Shown piece after piece: positions 56,515-64,000 of a stretch of DNA of 64,000 nucleotides. The position numbers and the translations under genes were made by a program. A model generated the notes under the pieces. That model was given only the letters and a program-made list of their open reading frames with translations. It made no database searches and was not told the origin of the DNA. Location: assembly GCA_018401465.1 (NCBI GenBank), contig JAGYKE010000004.1, positions 1,891,857 through 1,955,856 of the forward strand, written 5' to 3'. The DNA comes from Aestuariivita sp. GTDB taxonomy: Bacteria > Pseudomonadota > Alphaproteobacteria > Rhodobacterales > Rhodobacteraceae. Every line of letters starts with the position of its first letter. The first letter of the stretch is position 1.

Positions 56515-57429
56515 TCAGCCATCGGGGTGGCCCATCCCGTACCACGCTTTCCAGCGCCGGTGAATCCAGAACCACTGCCCCATGTGGCGGCGCACCATCG
56601 CCTCCAGATCGTCGTTGACGGCCTGTGTCATGGTGCGGGCATCGCTGTGCGGGATCGGTGCATTCAGATGGATGGTGAAATCGACGCCGTTTGCGTCGCG
56701 GATGGAGTGGGCGGGGATCAGGTCGGCCCCGTATTTGAGCGCCAGTTCCGCCGCGACAAGCGACGTGGTGCAGGGCTGGCCGAAAAACGTCAGTTCCTCG
56801 CCGCCATGGACGTGAACGTCCATCAGGATGGCGACATTGCCGCCGCCGCGCAGGTGCTTGACGAGTTCCATCATGCCCCGGCGGCCCTGCTCGAAAAGCG
56901 GTGTGCCGTTGGTCTCCATCGCGCGGACGTAGTGCACGTTGAAATAGGGGTTGGCCATCCGCCGGTAGAGCGAGCCCATCTGGAACCCGCGGGGCAAGAG
57001 GTTGGCGCGGATGGCATCGTAATTGCCCAGATGACCGGCCACCAGAATGACGGGCCGCCCGTCGGCGCGCGCAGCCTCGAGTGCGGCGAGCCCGGGGCCC
57101 TGCGGCGGATGCGCATTGGCGTGTGTCTGGAACGGTTTGCCCGAATAGATCTCGATCAGGGTGCGGCCGGCATTGTCGGCCACTTCGCGGCAGAGGCGGT
57201 GCACCTCGTCCCCGGACAGGTCGGGGCGGCTGAGGGCGAGATTGCGGCGGATGCGGCGGTCAAAGCCCGCCAGCGGCGCGATCACGCGGCTAACGATCCG
57301 GCCCATCAGGCGCACCCGCATCCTGTAGGGCAACAGCATCATCGCCCCGATCAGGCCCCGTGCCACGAGATTGGATACGAAGAACCCGGCCTTTGAGGTC
57401 AGCGACAGATCTGAGGGCTGGCGGGGCAT
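56515..57429 (-). CDS. LpxL-like lysophospholipid/lipid A acyltransferase
   Basis: A 304-aa inner-membrane acyltransferase of the HtrB/LpxL family. An N-terminal hydrophobic segment (VARGLIGAMMLLPYRMRVR) is followed by LSGDEVHRLCREVADNAGRT. The catalytic motif is GHLGNYDAIR (His and Asp in HxxxxD form) near residue 133, and the later motif is GGGNVAILMDVHVHGG. It transfers a secondary acyl chain to lipid A or acylates a phospholipid. It follows the EamA gene by 3 bp. Confidence 0.88.
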   Translation of the reverse strand: MPRQPSDLSLTSKAGFFVSNLVARGLIGAMMLLPYRMRVRLMGRIVSRVIAPLAGFDRRIRRNLALSRPDLSGDEVHRLCREVADNAGRTLIEIYSGKPFQTHANAHPPQGPGLAALEAARADGRPVILVAGHLGNYDAIRANLLPRGFQMGSLYRRMANPYFNVHYVRAMETNGTPLFEQGRRGMMELVKHLRGGGNVAILMDVHVHGGEELTFFGQPCTTSLVAAELALKYGADLIPAHSIRDANGVDFTIHLNAPIPHSDARTMTQAVNDDLEAMVRRHMGQWFWIHRRWKAWYGMGHPDG

Positions 57430-57432
57430 GTG

Positions 57433-58323
57433 TCAGGCGTGTCTGCGGGCGCGTGCGGCGGCTGTTTCGCGATGCCAAACATAAAGGCCCGCGGTCGCGA
57501 TCACAACCATGCCGAGGATCGACATGGCATCGGGCCACTCCGCGAAGAAGAGGATGCCCCAGAGCGTCGCGAAGACCAGACCGCTGTAGGAATAGGGCGC
57601 GAGCATCGCCGCCTCGCCCGCGCTCAGTGCTCGGATGAGCAGAAGCTGCCCCAACGTACCGGTTCCCGCCAGCGCCGCGATCAGCAGCCAGTCTGCGGGC
57701 GCGGGCGGCGTCCAGGCAAACGGCACCGCCAGCGACAAGAGCACCGTCCCCACAAGCCCGGTGTAGAAGAGCGATGTCCATGGGCTTTCCGACCGGCCGA
57801 CCCGGCGCGTCAGGAGCGCATAGCAGGAATAGCAGATCGCCGCGGCCAGCGGGCTGAGCGCGGCTGGCGTGAAGATCTCGCTGCCCGGGCGGATCACGAT
57901 CCACGCGCCCCCCAGCGCCGCGAGGATGGCCAGCACCCGGCGCAGGCCGACGCGTTCGCCCAGAAAGAGCACCGCGCCCAGCGTGATGAACACGGGGTTC
58001 GTCGCCATGAGCGCGGCGGCCGAGGTCAGCGGAATCGTGCTGAGACCGATGAAGAAGAAGGCCGTTGCACCCATAAGCGACAGCGATCGCAGGAACTGAA
58101 GCAGCGGGTATTCCGTGCGCGCAACACTGCGCAGATGCGGCAGCACGAGAAGGAGGACGAGCAGCATCTGGCCCGCATAGCGCGCCCAAAGCGTCGGCAG
58201 CACCCCGATGCGCGGAGCCAGTGCCTTCACGGTGACGTCCATCAGCGAAAACGTCAGGATCGCGAGGATCATCAGGGCGATGGCCCGGCGCGGATCGGCT
58301 GCGCCCGTGGGTGTCGGTATCAT
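57433..58323 (-). CDS. DMT superfamily permease (EamA family)
   Basis: 296 aa with ten hydrophobic segments in two EamA repeats; each repeat begins in a typical way (LMILAILTFSLMDVTVKALA near 15 and ALSPLAAAICYSCYALLTRR near 155). It exports or imports small metabolites of unknown identity. It leads a two-gene leftward operon with the acyltransferase. Confidence 0.88.
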   Translation of the reverse strand: MIPTPTGAADPRRAIALMILAILTFSLMDVTVKALAPRIGVLPTLWARYAGQMLLVLLLVLPHLRSVARTEYPLLQFLRSLSLMGATAFFFIGLSTIPLTSAAALMATNPVFITLGAVLFLGERVGLRRVLAILAALGGAWIVIRPGSEIFTPAALSPLAAAICYSCYALLTRRVGRSESPWTSLFYTGLVGTVLLSLAVPFAWTPPAPADWLLIAALAGTGTLGQLLLIRALSAGEAAMLAPYSYSGLVFATLWGILFFAEWPDAMSILGMVVIATAGLYVWHRETAAARARRHA

Positions 58324-58395
58324 CGGCGGGCCGGGGCGGAGCGGGCAGGGGGTGGGGTCATGCCCCGTGATGACCCGAACGCGCGGCCTTGTCCA

Positions 58396-59499
58396 TCACT
58401 TGCTGGTCGGGGCGGCGGCGGTCGGTTCGGGATAGCCGAGCACGATGTCGCCCCGCGCCTCGAGCCTGCGGGTTGCATCGATGACGGCGATAAGCGCCTC
58501 TTCCCCTTCGGTATCGGAGGGTGGCGCGCGTTCGGCAATTTCTTCGCGCAGGGCATCGGACAGCCGTGCGGAGATGCCAGACAGCAAGAATTCGGCCGTG
58601 CCAGCATAGTCCGCGTGGCGCTGTGCGAATGCAAGCGCGGTGACCGTCACGCCCTGATCCACGTCGCGCAGGATGCGCGCGACATCGCGCACCGATACGC
58701 GTTCCGGGATATGCGCGAAGGTGAACAATGCCCTGCGCACTGCGGTCGCGAAATCGGCATCCTGCTGGTCGAGCCCTTCGAGAAGATCGTCCCGCGTGGC
58801 CGAGGGCGAGCGGTTGAGGATTTCGCCGACCCGGTCGGATGGCGTGGCGGCGAAGGCACGCGGCGCGCGCGTGTCAAGCCGCGTGGCCAACGACAGGCCA
58901 ATCCGGTCGACCGCGTCGGGCGTAACCGAACCGGTCAGGGACACCGCGTAGGTGATGCGCCGCGCCAGCGACCCCGGCAACCGGCCCAGCAGCGCCGCCG
59001 CCTTCGCTGTGTCGAGCTTGGCCAGCATCACCGCCGCAACCTCGGTGCTTTCGGTTTCCGCGATCGAGACGAGATCGGGCAGGTCGGCCCGCCGCAGCCG
59101 GTCCCAGGGATCTCCCGCGGCACGCACCCCGTTTTCGCGGCGCAGGCGCGCCGCGGTCGGCGCGCTGATCTTGCCGTCGAGCATGGTCAGGGCCCCCGCC
59201 ATGCCGCGCGGGAAGGACAGGCCCACAGCGTCGAGTTCGTCGGCAAATTCGGTGACCACCTGCGTCAGCGTCTCGCGGTCGATCAGGCCCATGCGCCCCA
59301 TTTGTGCGGTCAGTGCCGCCTGCAGCTCCTCGGGGAGGTCCTCGATCGGGATGTCGGCGCCTGCGGTAAGCAGAAGCCGCACGATCACCGCGGCCTTGGC
59401 GCGGCGGCCCAGCGTCGGGCGCGGCGCAGCCTGTATCGCCTGACCCGCCTGACCGCGCGGGATGGCAGGAAGAGAAGGTCCGTTGGCGGCTCGGCTCAT
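58396..59499 (-). CDS. fliG: FliG-like flagellar motor switch protein
   Basis: 367 aa aligning along the whole length with FliG. The N-terminal domain is GRRAKAAVIVRLLLTAGAD to LTQVVTEFADEL. The middle domain has AAVMLAKLDTAKAAALLGRL with SLARRITYAVSL. The C-terminal domain has FTFAHIPERVSVRDVARILR. FliG transmits torque from MotA to the rotor. No other flagellar gene is in the window, and the sequence is divergent: the usual EHPQ-type segment reads TESTE. I chose the ATG at 59499, MSRAANGPSLP. Confidence 0.82.
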   Translation of the reverse strand: MSRAANGPSLPAIPRGQAGQAIQAAPRPTLGRRAKAAVIVRLLLTAGADIPIEDLPEELQAALTAQMGRMGLIDRETLTQVVTEFADELDAVGLSFPRGMAGALTMLDGKISAPTAARLRRENGVRAAGDPWDRLRRADLPDLVSIAETESTEVAAVMLAKLDTAKAAALLGRLPGSLARRITYAVSLTGSVTPDAVDRIGLSLATRLDTRAPRAFAATPSDRVGEILNRSPSATRDDLLEGLDQQDADFATAVRRALFTFAHIPERVSVRDVARILRDVDQGVTVTALAFAQRHADYAGTAEFLLSGISARLSDALREEIAERAPPSDTEGEEALIAVIDATRRLEARGDIVLGYPEPTAAAPTSK

Positions 59500-59567
59500 G
59501 GTCTGCACCCTAGACGACGTTGCGCGTTGCGCGTCATCTAAGAGTGCAGAGGTGAAGAAACCGTCAA

Positions 59568-60104
59568 TCAGTAATCCGAGGTCTGCCCCGTCGCGATCGC
59601 CTGTACCAAGGCCGTTTCGGGCCACGTCCCCGCACCGCCCCGGGCGCGGATCTCGCGCAACTGCCCGCGCGCGTCGGTCATGCGTCCGGCCTCGACATGG
59701 GCAAGGCCCAAATAGGACCGTGCCAGCAGGTTGTCCGGGTTCCGGACCAGTGCGCGGTCGTAATAGTCAAGCGCCAGATCCATCCGGCCCAGCCGCCGGT
59801 GGGTGAAGCCCCAATAGGTCAGGACGAAGTCGTCGGCCTGATCGGGCATCGCGCTCAGCACGCCCTGCGCATCGGCGTTCCGGCCCGCATAAGCCAGTTC
59901 GCGCACGGCCTCCTTCAGGATCTGCGGGTCAAGCTGTGATTTCTGCGGATCGACACAGGTCTTGGTCTTTTTGTCCCAGACCTGCACGCCCTTGCATTCC
60001 TGCGTGGTCGGGGTGGGCACGGGTGCCGTGGGTTCTTCGGTTTCGGTTCCGACAGCCAGCGCTAGCGAAGGGGCCAGGGCGACCAAAAGGGCTGCGATGC
60101 GCAT
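59568..60104 (-). CDS. Secreted TPR protein with a CxGxxVWDxxTxTCV motif
   Basis: 178 aa. Signal peptide MRIAALLVALAPSLALA, then a short Thr/Pro spacer, then the motif ECKGVQVWDKKTKTCVDP (about 36-53), then TPR-like helices (YWGFTHRRLGRMDLALDYYD and SYLGLAHVEAGRMTDARGQL). Periplasmic; function unknown. I chose the ATG at 60104, where the signal begins. The same Cys motif occurs in the 51-aa protein encoded just upstream. Confidence 0.82.
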   Translation of the reverse strand: MRIAALLVALAPSLALAVGTETEEPTAPVPTPTTQECKGVQVWDKKTKTCVDPQKSQLDPQILKEAVRELAYAGRNADAQGVLSAMPDQADDFVLTYWGFTHRRLGRMDLALDYYDRALVRNPDNLLARSYLGLAHVEAGRMTDARGQLREIRARGGAGTWPETALVQAIATGQTSDY

Positions 60105-60157
60105 GCCTGTGCTCCGTCCTTTGGATGTTTCGGTGCAACCTAGGGCCGCAATGTAAC

Positions 60158-60182
60158 AAGGCGACCCCTTCGGGATCGCCTT
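60158..60182 (-). terminator. Leftward terminator after the 51-aa secreted peptide gene
   Basis: On the minus strand AAGGCGATCCC pairs with GGGGTCGCCTT (one wobble) around GAA and is followed by GTTAC. The stem is strong but the T run is weak. It separates the small gene from the TPR gene. Confidence 0.6.
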
Positions 60183-60216
60183 GACCGATGTGCGAGGTCG
60201 TCTTGGGATCTGCGCG

Positions 60217-60372
60217 TCAGCTGGAAATCTGAGCGACGCAGGTCTGCGACTGGGCATCCCAGACCGTGCCTTCGGTGCAGGACATCGCCTGATGGCTCTT
60301 GTCCGAGCACATGGCGAAGGCCGACAGGGGTGCGGCAGCAAGGGTTGCGGCCACCAGAAGGGTCTTCATCAT
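60217..60372 (-). CDS. Small secreted cysteine-containing peptide (51 aa)
   Basis: It starts MMKTLLVAATLAAAPLSAFA, a clear signal peptide, leaving a mature peptide of about 31 residues with three Cys. The mature part contains SCTEGTVWDAQSQTCV, nearly the same motif as in the neighbouring TPR protein. GGAGG stands 9-13 bases before the first ATG. A possible promoter (TTGAGT, 16 bp, TAACCT on the minus strand) lies upstream. Function unknown. Confidence 0.75.
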   Translation of the reverse strand: MMKTLLVAATLAAAPLSAFAMCSDKSHQAMSCTEGTVWDAQSQTCVAQISS

Positions 60373-60461
60373 CTAAAGGTCCTCCGTTGCGAACAGATCA
60401 AGGTTAGCGCGGTTTCCCGAAAACTCAAAACCCCAATGCATCTTTTGTTTGAGATTGCACC

Positions 60462-61766
60462 TCAGCTGCCGAAGACACGGGCAAAGATCGTGTCGACATG
60501 CTTTGTGTGATAGCCGAGGTCGAACTTCTCCTCGATCTCGGCGGGGCTGAGGGCGGCGGTCACGTCGGGGTCGGCCAGCAGCTCTTCCCGGAAATCCTTC
60601 CCCTGTTCCCAGACCTTCATGGCGTTGCGCTGGACAAGCGTATAGGCGTCCTCGCGGCTGACGCCGGCCTGCGTCAGGGCCAGAAGCACGCGCTGGCTCA
60701 TCACGAGACCGCGGAACTTGTTCATGTTGGCGAGCATGTTGTCGGGGTAGACCACCAGCTTGTCGATCACAGTCGTCAGGCGCGCCAGTGCGAAGTCGAG
60801 CGTCACGGTCGCGTCGGGGCCGATGTTACGTTCCACCGACGAATGCGAAATGTCGCGTTCGTGCCAGAGCGCCACGTTTTCGAGCGCGGGGATCACCATG
60901 CCCCGCACCAGCCGTGCGAGGCCCGTGAGGTTTTCGGTCAGGACCGGATTGCGCTTGTGGGGCATCGCCGACGAGCCCTTCTGACCCTTGGAGAAGAATT
61001 CCTCGGCCTCGAGCACTTCGGTGCGCTGCATGTGGCGGATTTCGGTGGCGATGTTCTCGACCGAACTGGCGACGACGCCCAGCGTAGCGAAGAAGGCCGC
61101 GTGGCGGTCGCGGGGGATCACCTGGGTGCTGATCGGTTCCGGTGTCAGGCTCAGCATCTTGCAGACATGCTCTTCCACCCGCGGGTCGATATTGGCGAAG
61201 GTGCCGACGGCACCCGAAAGCGCGCCGGTGGCGATCTCGGCGCGTGCGGTCTTGAGGCGCGCAAGGTTGCGGTCCATCTCGGCGTAGAAGCGGGCGAAGG
61301 TCAGGCCCATGGTCGTCGGTTCGGCATGGATGCCGTGGCTGCGCCCGATGCGCAGCGTCATGCGGTGTTCCATCGCGCGCCGCTTCAGCGCGGCAAGCAG
61401 CCCTTCGACATCGGCGATCAGGATGTCTGCGGCCCGCGTCAGCTGGATGTTGAAACAGGTGTCGAGAACGTCGGACGATGTCATCCCCTGATGGACGAAG
61501 CGCGCCTCGTCCGCGCCCACGATCTCGGCCAGATGCGTCAGGAAGGCGATGACGTCATGCTTGGTCACGGCTTCGATCTCGTCGATGCGGGCGACGTCGA
61601 AGTCCACGTCGCGGGCCTTCCAGACGGCTTCGGCGTTCGCCTTCGGGATGACGCCCAGATCGGCCATCGCGTCGCAGGCATGGGCCTCGATCTCGAACCA
61701 GATGCGGAACTTGGTTTCGGGGCTCCAGATCGCGACCATGTCGGGGCGGGAATAGCGGGGGATCAT
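60462..61766 (-). CDS. purB: Adenylosuccinate lyase
   Basis: A 434-aa fumarase/aspartase superfamily enzyme acting twice in purine synthesis. It starts MIPRYSRPDMVAIWSPE. His residues are in GRSHGIHAEPTTMG near 143, and the signature loop is KGSSAMPHKRNP near 262, which carries the catalytic Ser. HDVIAFLTHLAE and HQGMTSSDVLDTCFN are also typical. Single gene with its own leader. Confidence 0.97.
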   Translation of the reverse strand: MIPRYSRPDMVAIWSPETKFRIWFEIEAHACDAMADLGVIPKANAEAVWKARDVDFDVARIDEIEAVTKHDVIAFLTHLAEIVGADEARFVHQGMTSSDVLDTCFNIQLTRAADILIADVEGLLAALKRRAMEHRMTLRIGRSHGIHAEPTTMGLTFARFYAEMDRNLARLKTARAEIATGALSGAVGTFANIDPRVEEHVCKMLSLTPEPISTQVIPRDRHAAFFATLGVVASSVENIATEIRHMQRTEVLEAEEFFSKGQKGSSAMPHKRNPVLTENLTGLARLVRGMVIPALENVALWHERDISHSSVERNIGPDATVTLDFALARLTTVIDKLVVYPDNMLANMNKFRGLVMSQRVLLALTQAGVSREDAYTLVQRNAMKVWEQGKDFREELLADPDVTAALSPAEIEEKFDLGYHTKHVDTIFARVFGS

Positions 61767-61836
61767 GGGCGGAGCCTTTCGGTGCTGGTCATGCGGTGCG
61801 TCGGCTCATAGACTTTGACCCCGGGTACGGCAAGGC

Positions 61837-62247
61837 ATGGGGTGCGCAAGCGTGCGGGTTCTGGCGGATTTCGAAGGGTGCTGGCAGCTGTCGCGGCGCA
61901 TCCTGCATGCCGACGGGCCGGTCGCGACGCTTGAGGGCCGCGCGATCTGGACGCGCGCGGGTGCGTCGCTGATCCAGAGCGAGGAGGGCGAATTGCGCAT
62001 GCCGGGCCTTGCCCCCCTGCGCGCGACACGGACCTATCGCTGGGACGAAGGGCTGGACGTGCATTTCGAGGACGGGCGCTTCTTCCACCGCGTGCCCGCG
62101 GCGGGCGGCGGCACGCGGCACGACTGCGATCCCGACACCTATGACGTGACCTATGATTTCACCGACTGGCCCGTCTTTACCGTCGCATGGGACGTGCGGG
62201 GCCCGCGCAAGGCCTATCACATGGTCTCGCGTTACACGCGGATCTAG
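61837..62247 (+). CDS. DUF6314 family protein
   Basis: 136 aa with the pattern of a small beta-barrel family found in Rhodobacteraceae and actinobacteria: LADFEGCWQLSRRILH near residue 8, GRAIWTRAG, TRTYRWDEGLDVHFEDGRFFH, and YDVTYDFTDWPVFTVAWDVRGP with YHMVSRY at the end. Function unknown. It ends on a TAG whose CTAG is shared with the convergent DUF6455 gene. Confidence 0.82.
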   Translation: MGCASVRVLADFEGCWQLSRRILHADGPVATLEGRAIWTRAGASLIQSEEGELRMPGLAPLRATRTYRWDEGLDVHFEDGRFFHRVPAAGGGTRHDCDPDTYDVTYDFTDWPVFTVAWDVRGPRKAYHMVSRYTRI

Positions 62248-62489
62248 AACCCCAGCGCAGCGCTGTTACGGCAATAGGAGGGCGGCTGGTCGAGATGATC
62301 GTTCTCGGCCTGCAGATGGCGGCAGCCGTCCTGATCGGTGCAGCCCGCACAGCGATAGACCATCGCCGCGAAGGCACGCGCGCCGCTTTCGGGATTGGCG
62401 AGGATGCCGGCCGAGAGATCGGTTCCGGTCCGATCCGCCATGCCCGAGACGAGATCGGCGCTGTCGGCGAGGGATTTGAAAAGGCCCAT
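62244..62489 (-). CDS. DUF6455 family protein
   Basis: 81 aa with a Cys pattern (YRCAGCTDQDGCRHL and YCRN) that could bind a metal. The N-terminal part MGLFKSLADSADLVSGMAD is helical. I chose the ATG at 62489; 44 further in-frame residues upstream are not typical of the family. It is convergent with DUF6314 and overlaps its stop. Function unknown. Confidence 0.8.
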   Translation of the reverse strand: MGLFKSLADSADLVSGMADRTGTDLSAGILANPESGARAFAAMVYRCAGCTDQDGCRHLQAENDHLDQPPSYCRNSAALGF

Positions 62490-62652
62490 TGGAAGATCCG
62501 CCCTGATTTTGTTGCGTCCAGCAACCATTAGCGCGCGGAAGGCCCTGTGCGCCTTGACCTGGTTCAAGCGCGCGGGCCGCGCAGTTTCCGCTTGCGGCCC
62601 GGTCGCCCCCGCGCCATTCACATGGGCAGTTCACGTTCGAGGAGATCATATC

Positions 62653-63249
62653 ATGACGAACCCCAACGGCCTTGTTCTGACCGAGGCGTTCGGTCCCCGC
62701 GACGGCGCGGCGCTGCGCCTCAAGCAGGCGGCGCTGGTCATCGGCGGCATCCTGATGCTGGCGGTCGCCGCCAAGATCAAGGTGCCGATGTGGCCCGTGC
62801 CCGTTACCATGGGCACTTTCGCGGTCCTGGCGATCGGCGCGGCCTATGGCGCGCGGCTTGGGCTGACGACGATCCTCGGTTACATGCTGGTCGGTGCGCT
62901 GGGCTTCGACGTCTTCGCCGGGTCTTCGGCCGAGCAATACGGGATCACCTACATGATGGGCGGCACCGGCGGCTATCTGGTGGGCTATGTCATGGCCACC
63001 GTGGCGCTGGGCTGGCTGGCACGGCGCGGCTGGGACCGGTCGGTCCTGTGGATGGCGGCGGCGATGCTGGTGGGCAACGCGCTGATCTATGCGCCGGGGC
63101 TTTACTGGCTGGGCGCGCTTTACGGCTGGGACAAGCCGATCCTGGACTGGGGGCTGACGCCCTTCCTTGTCGGCGACGCGCTGAAGCTCGCCCTCGCGGC
63201 GCTCCTTCTGCCCGCGCTGTGGAAGCTTGTGGGCAACGCCCGCGGCTGA
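62653..63249 (+). CDS. bioY: Biotin transporter BioY (ECF S component)
   Basis: 198 aa with six hydrophobic segments. BioY features are KIKVPMWPVPVTMGTFAVL near residue 42, GLTTILGYMLVGALGFDVFA, the GGTGGYLVGYVMA motif near 108, and FLVGDALKLALAALLLPALW at the end. It binds biotin and works alone or with the EcfT/EcfA energising module encoded elsewhere. The GAGGAGA before the ATG is a good binding site. A terminator follows. Confidence 0.94.
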   Translation: MTNPNGLVLTEAFGPRDGAALRLKQAALVIGGILMLAVAAKIKVPMWPVPVTMGTFAVLAIGAAYGARLGLTTILGYMLVGALGFDVFAGSSAEQYGITYMMGGTGGYLVGYVMATVALGWLARRGWDRSVLWMAAAMLVGNALIYAPGLYWLGALYGWDKPILDWGLTPFLVGDALKLALAALLLPALWKLVGNARG

Positions 63250-63271
63250 GCCTTTCGCCGCAACGACAGAC

Positions 63272-63306
63272 AGGCCCGGATACCCCGCGCGGTGTCCGGG
63301 CCTTTT
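63272..63306 (+). terminator. Rho-independent terminator of bioY
   Basis: GGCCCGGA and TCCGGGCC pair, with further inner pairing (ACC/GGT) around a GC loop, followed by TTTT. It lies 23 bp after the bioY stop and before the convergent OsmC-fusion gene. Confidence 0.85.
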
Positions 63307-63310
63307 CCGT

Positions 63311-64000
63311 TCAGTCGAGTTCGGTACTCACCTGTGCGCCGCGGTCCAGCGTGCGATGGACCGGGCAGCGGTCGGCGATTTCGCGCAGGCGCGCGCGCTG
63401 GTCGGGGGCAAGCGGGCCGTCCAGACGGATGCGGCGGCTGAACCGGTCGATCCGGCCTTCGGCCGACGGATCGGCGTCCTGGGCATGGACCTTGTCGTGG
63501 CTCACATCGACGCGGATGCCGGTCAGCTGCCGGCCCTTGCGCCGCGCATACATCCGGATCGTCATCGAGGTGCAAGCACCCAGCCCCGCCGCGATCAGCC
63601 CATAGGGTGACAGGCCGCGGTTGGTGCCGCCATAGGCCTTGGGTTCGTCGGCGAGGATGTGATGATCGGGGCCGGACTGGATGTCCTGCAAAAAGCCGCC
63701 CGCATCCGCCTCGGTCACGCGCACGATGCCTTCGGGTGCGCCGGGCGGCGGGGCAGGGGGCGTGAGCGGCACATAGCGCCCGACCCAGGTGGCAATGACA
63801 TCGGCGGCGTATTCGGCATCTTCGGCGCGCGAGATCAGGTGATCGGCGTCATCGAGCGTGACAAAGCTTTTCGGGTGGCGTGCGGCGGCGAAGATCCGGG
63901 CCGCGTTGTCGATCCCCACGACCGCGTCGCGGGGCGCGTGCAGGACAAGAAGGGCCGCGTTCAGCGCCGGGATCGCATCCGTCAGCGCACCGGTGGCCAC
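63311..64000 (-). CDS. Bifunctional alpha/beta-hydrolase - OsmC family protein (partial)
   Basis: The gene runs off the right edge, so the N-terminal part is missing; 229 residues are visible. The first 90 are the end of an alpha/beta hydrolase with LLVLHAPRDAVVGIDNA (Asp loop) and LDDADHLISR (catalytic His). The remainder is an OsmC/Ohr domain with GGTNRGLSPYGLIAAGLGACTSM (redox Cys) and DRCPVHRTL (second Cys). Such fusions are common in proteobacteria and are linked to organic peroxide or thiol stress. Confidence 0.9.
   Translation of the reverse strand: MATGALTDAIPALNAALLVLHAPRDAVVGIDNAARIFAAARHPKSFVTLDDADHLISRAEDAEYAADVIATWVGRYVPLTPPAPPPGAPEGIVRVTEADAGGFLQDIQSGPDHHILADEPKAYGGTNRGLSPYGLIAAGLGACTSMTIRMYARRKGRQLTGIRVDVSHDKVHAQDADPSAEGRIDRFSRRIRLDGPLAPDQRARLREIADRCPVHRTLDRGAQVSTELD

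Noticed and set aside
57430-59541. 703-codon plus-strand frame across the EamA and fliG genes
   Set aside because: It spans two real leftward genes and their gap, and is Arg/Gly/His-rich without motifs.

Overview
The window is a high-GC alphaproteobacterial chromosome segment and almost certainly comes from the Rhodobacteraceae (Roseobacter/Paracoccaceae). The evidence is the heterotetrameric sarcosine oxidase set soxBDAG, small DUF1289/DUF6314/DUF6455 proteins, the TPR-BamB-Der block, a secD-secF-Mth938-ccmABCDG string, a FliG encoded away from any flagellar cluster, and intergenic hairpin repeats of the type I associate with this family. The taxonomy is inferred from gene content and style only.

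Region 1 (1-3.6 kb): the end of a dipeptide/oligopeptide-type ABC transporter operon, with the substrate-binding protein tail, two permeases and a fused double ATPase. Region 2 (3.6-19 kb) looks like an accessory island. Debris of an IS3-family element lies on each side (3787-4057 and about 17107-17460), next to a livF gene that has lost its Walker A region. Between them is an intact acid-sugar catabolic cluster. Leftward genes oiaK-oiaX (a DUF1537 kinase and a RuBisCO-like protein) and denD diverge from rightward apnO-gntR-dctPQM-ltnD-otnK-otnC-otnI. A TRAP transporter imports the acid sugar. ApnO, OiaK and OiaX are predicted to take D-apionate to L-erythrulose 1-phosphate. DenD or LtnD, then OtnI, OtnK and OtnC, are predicted to take D-erythronate and L-threonate to dihydroxyacetone phosphate. 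A near-perfect inverted repeat between the two divergent arms is a likely operator for the FadR-type regulator encoded in the cluster. An orphan ORF and a second kind of IS3 remnant follow.

Region 3 (19-30.6 kb): conserved chromosome with dusA, a TauE/SafE permease, a 2OG-Fe(II)-oxygenase-like protein, the leftward ccmI-ruvX-DUF1289 operon, soxBDAG (with a small antisense membrane-protein gene and a perfect 20-bp palindrome inside it), sodB and a LOG-family gene. Region 4 (30.6-46.3 kb): a long Ala/Pro-rich LysM protein, an Atm1-type exporter, a leftward RND efflux pair behind a TetR-like operator, TPR-bamB-der, a fatty-acid desaturase, a TspO-like membrane protein and serS. Region 5 (46.5-55.6 kb): yajC, secD, secF, an Mth938-domain gene and ccmABCDG for export and cytochrome c maturation, then acnA. 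ccmG has a strikingly AT-richer central segment. Region 6 (55.7-64 kb): DUF1223, an LpxL-like acyltransferase with an EamA permease, fliG, a TPR protein and a 51-aa secreted peptide that share a Cys motif, purB, DUF6314/DUF6455 genes, bioY, and a hydrolase-OsmC fusion cut by the window end.

No rRNA, tRNA, CRISPR array or prophage was recognised. The most interesting parts are the combined apionate/tetronate island with its RuBisCO-like protein, several unassigned operators, a dispersed hairpin-bearing repeat, and the ccmG mosaic.
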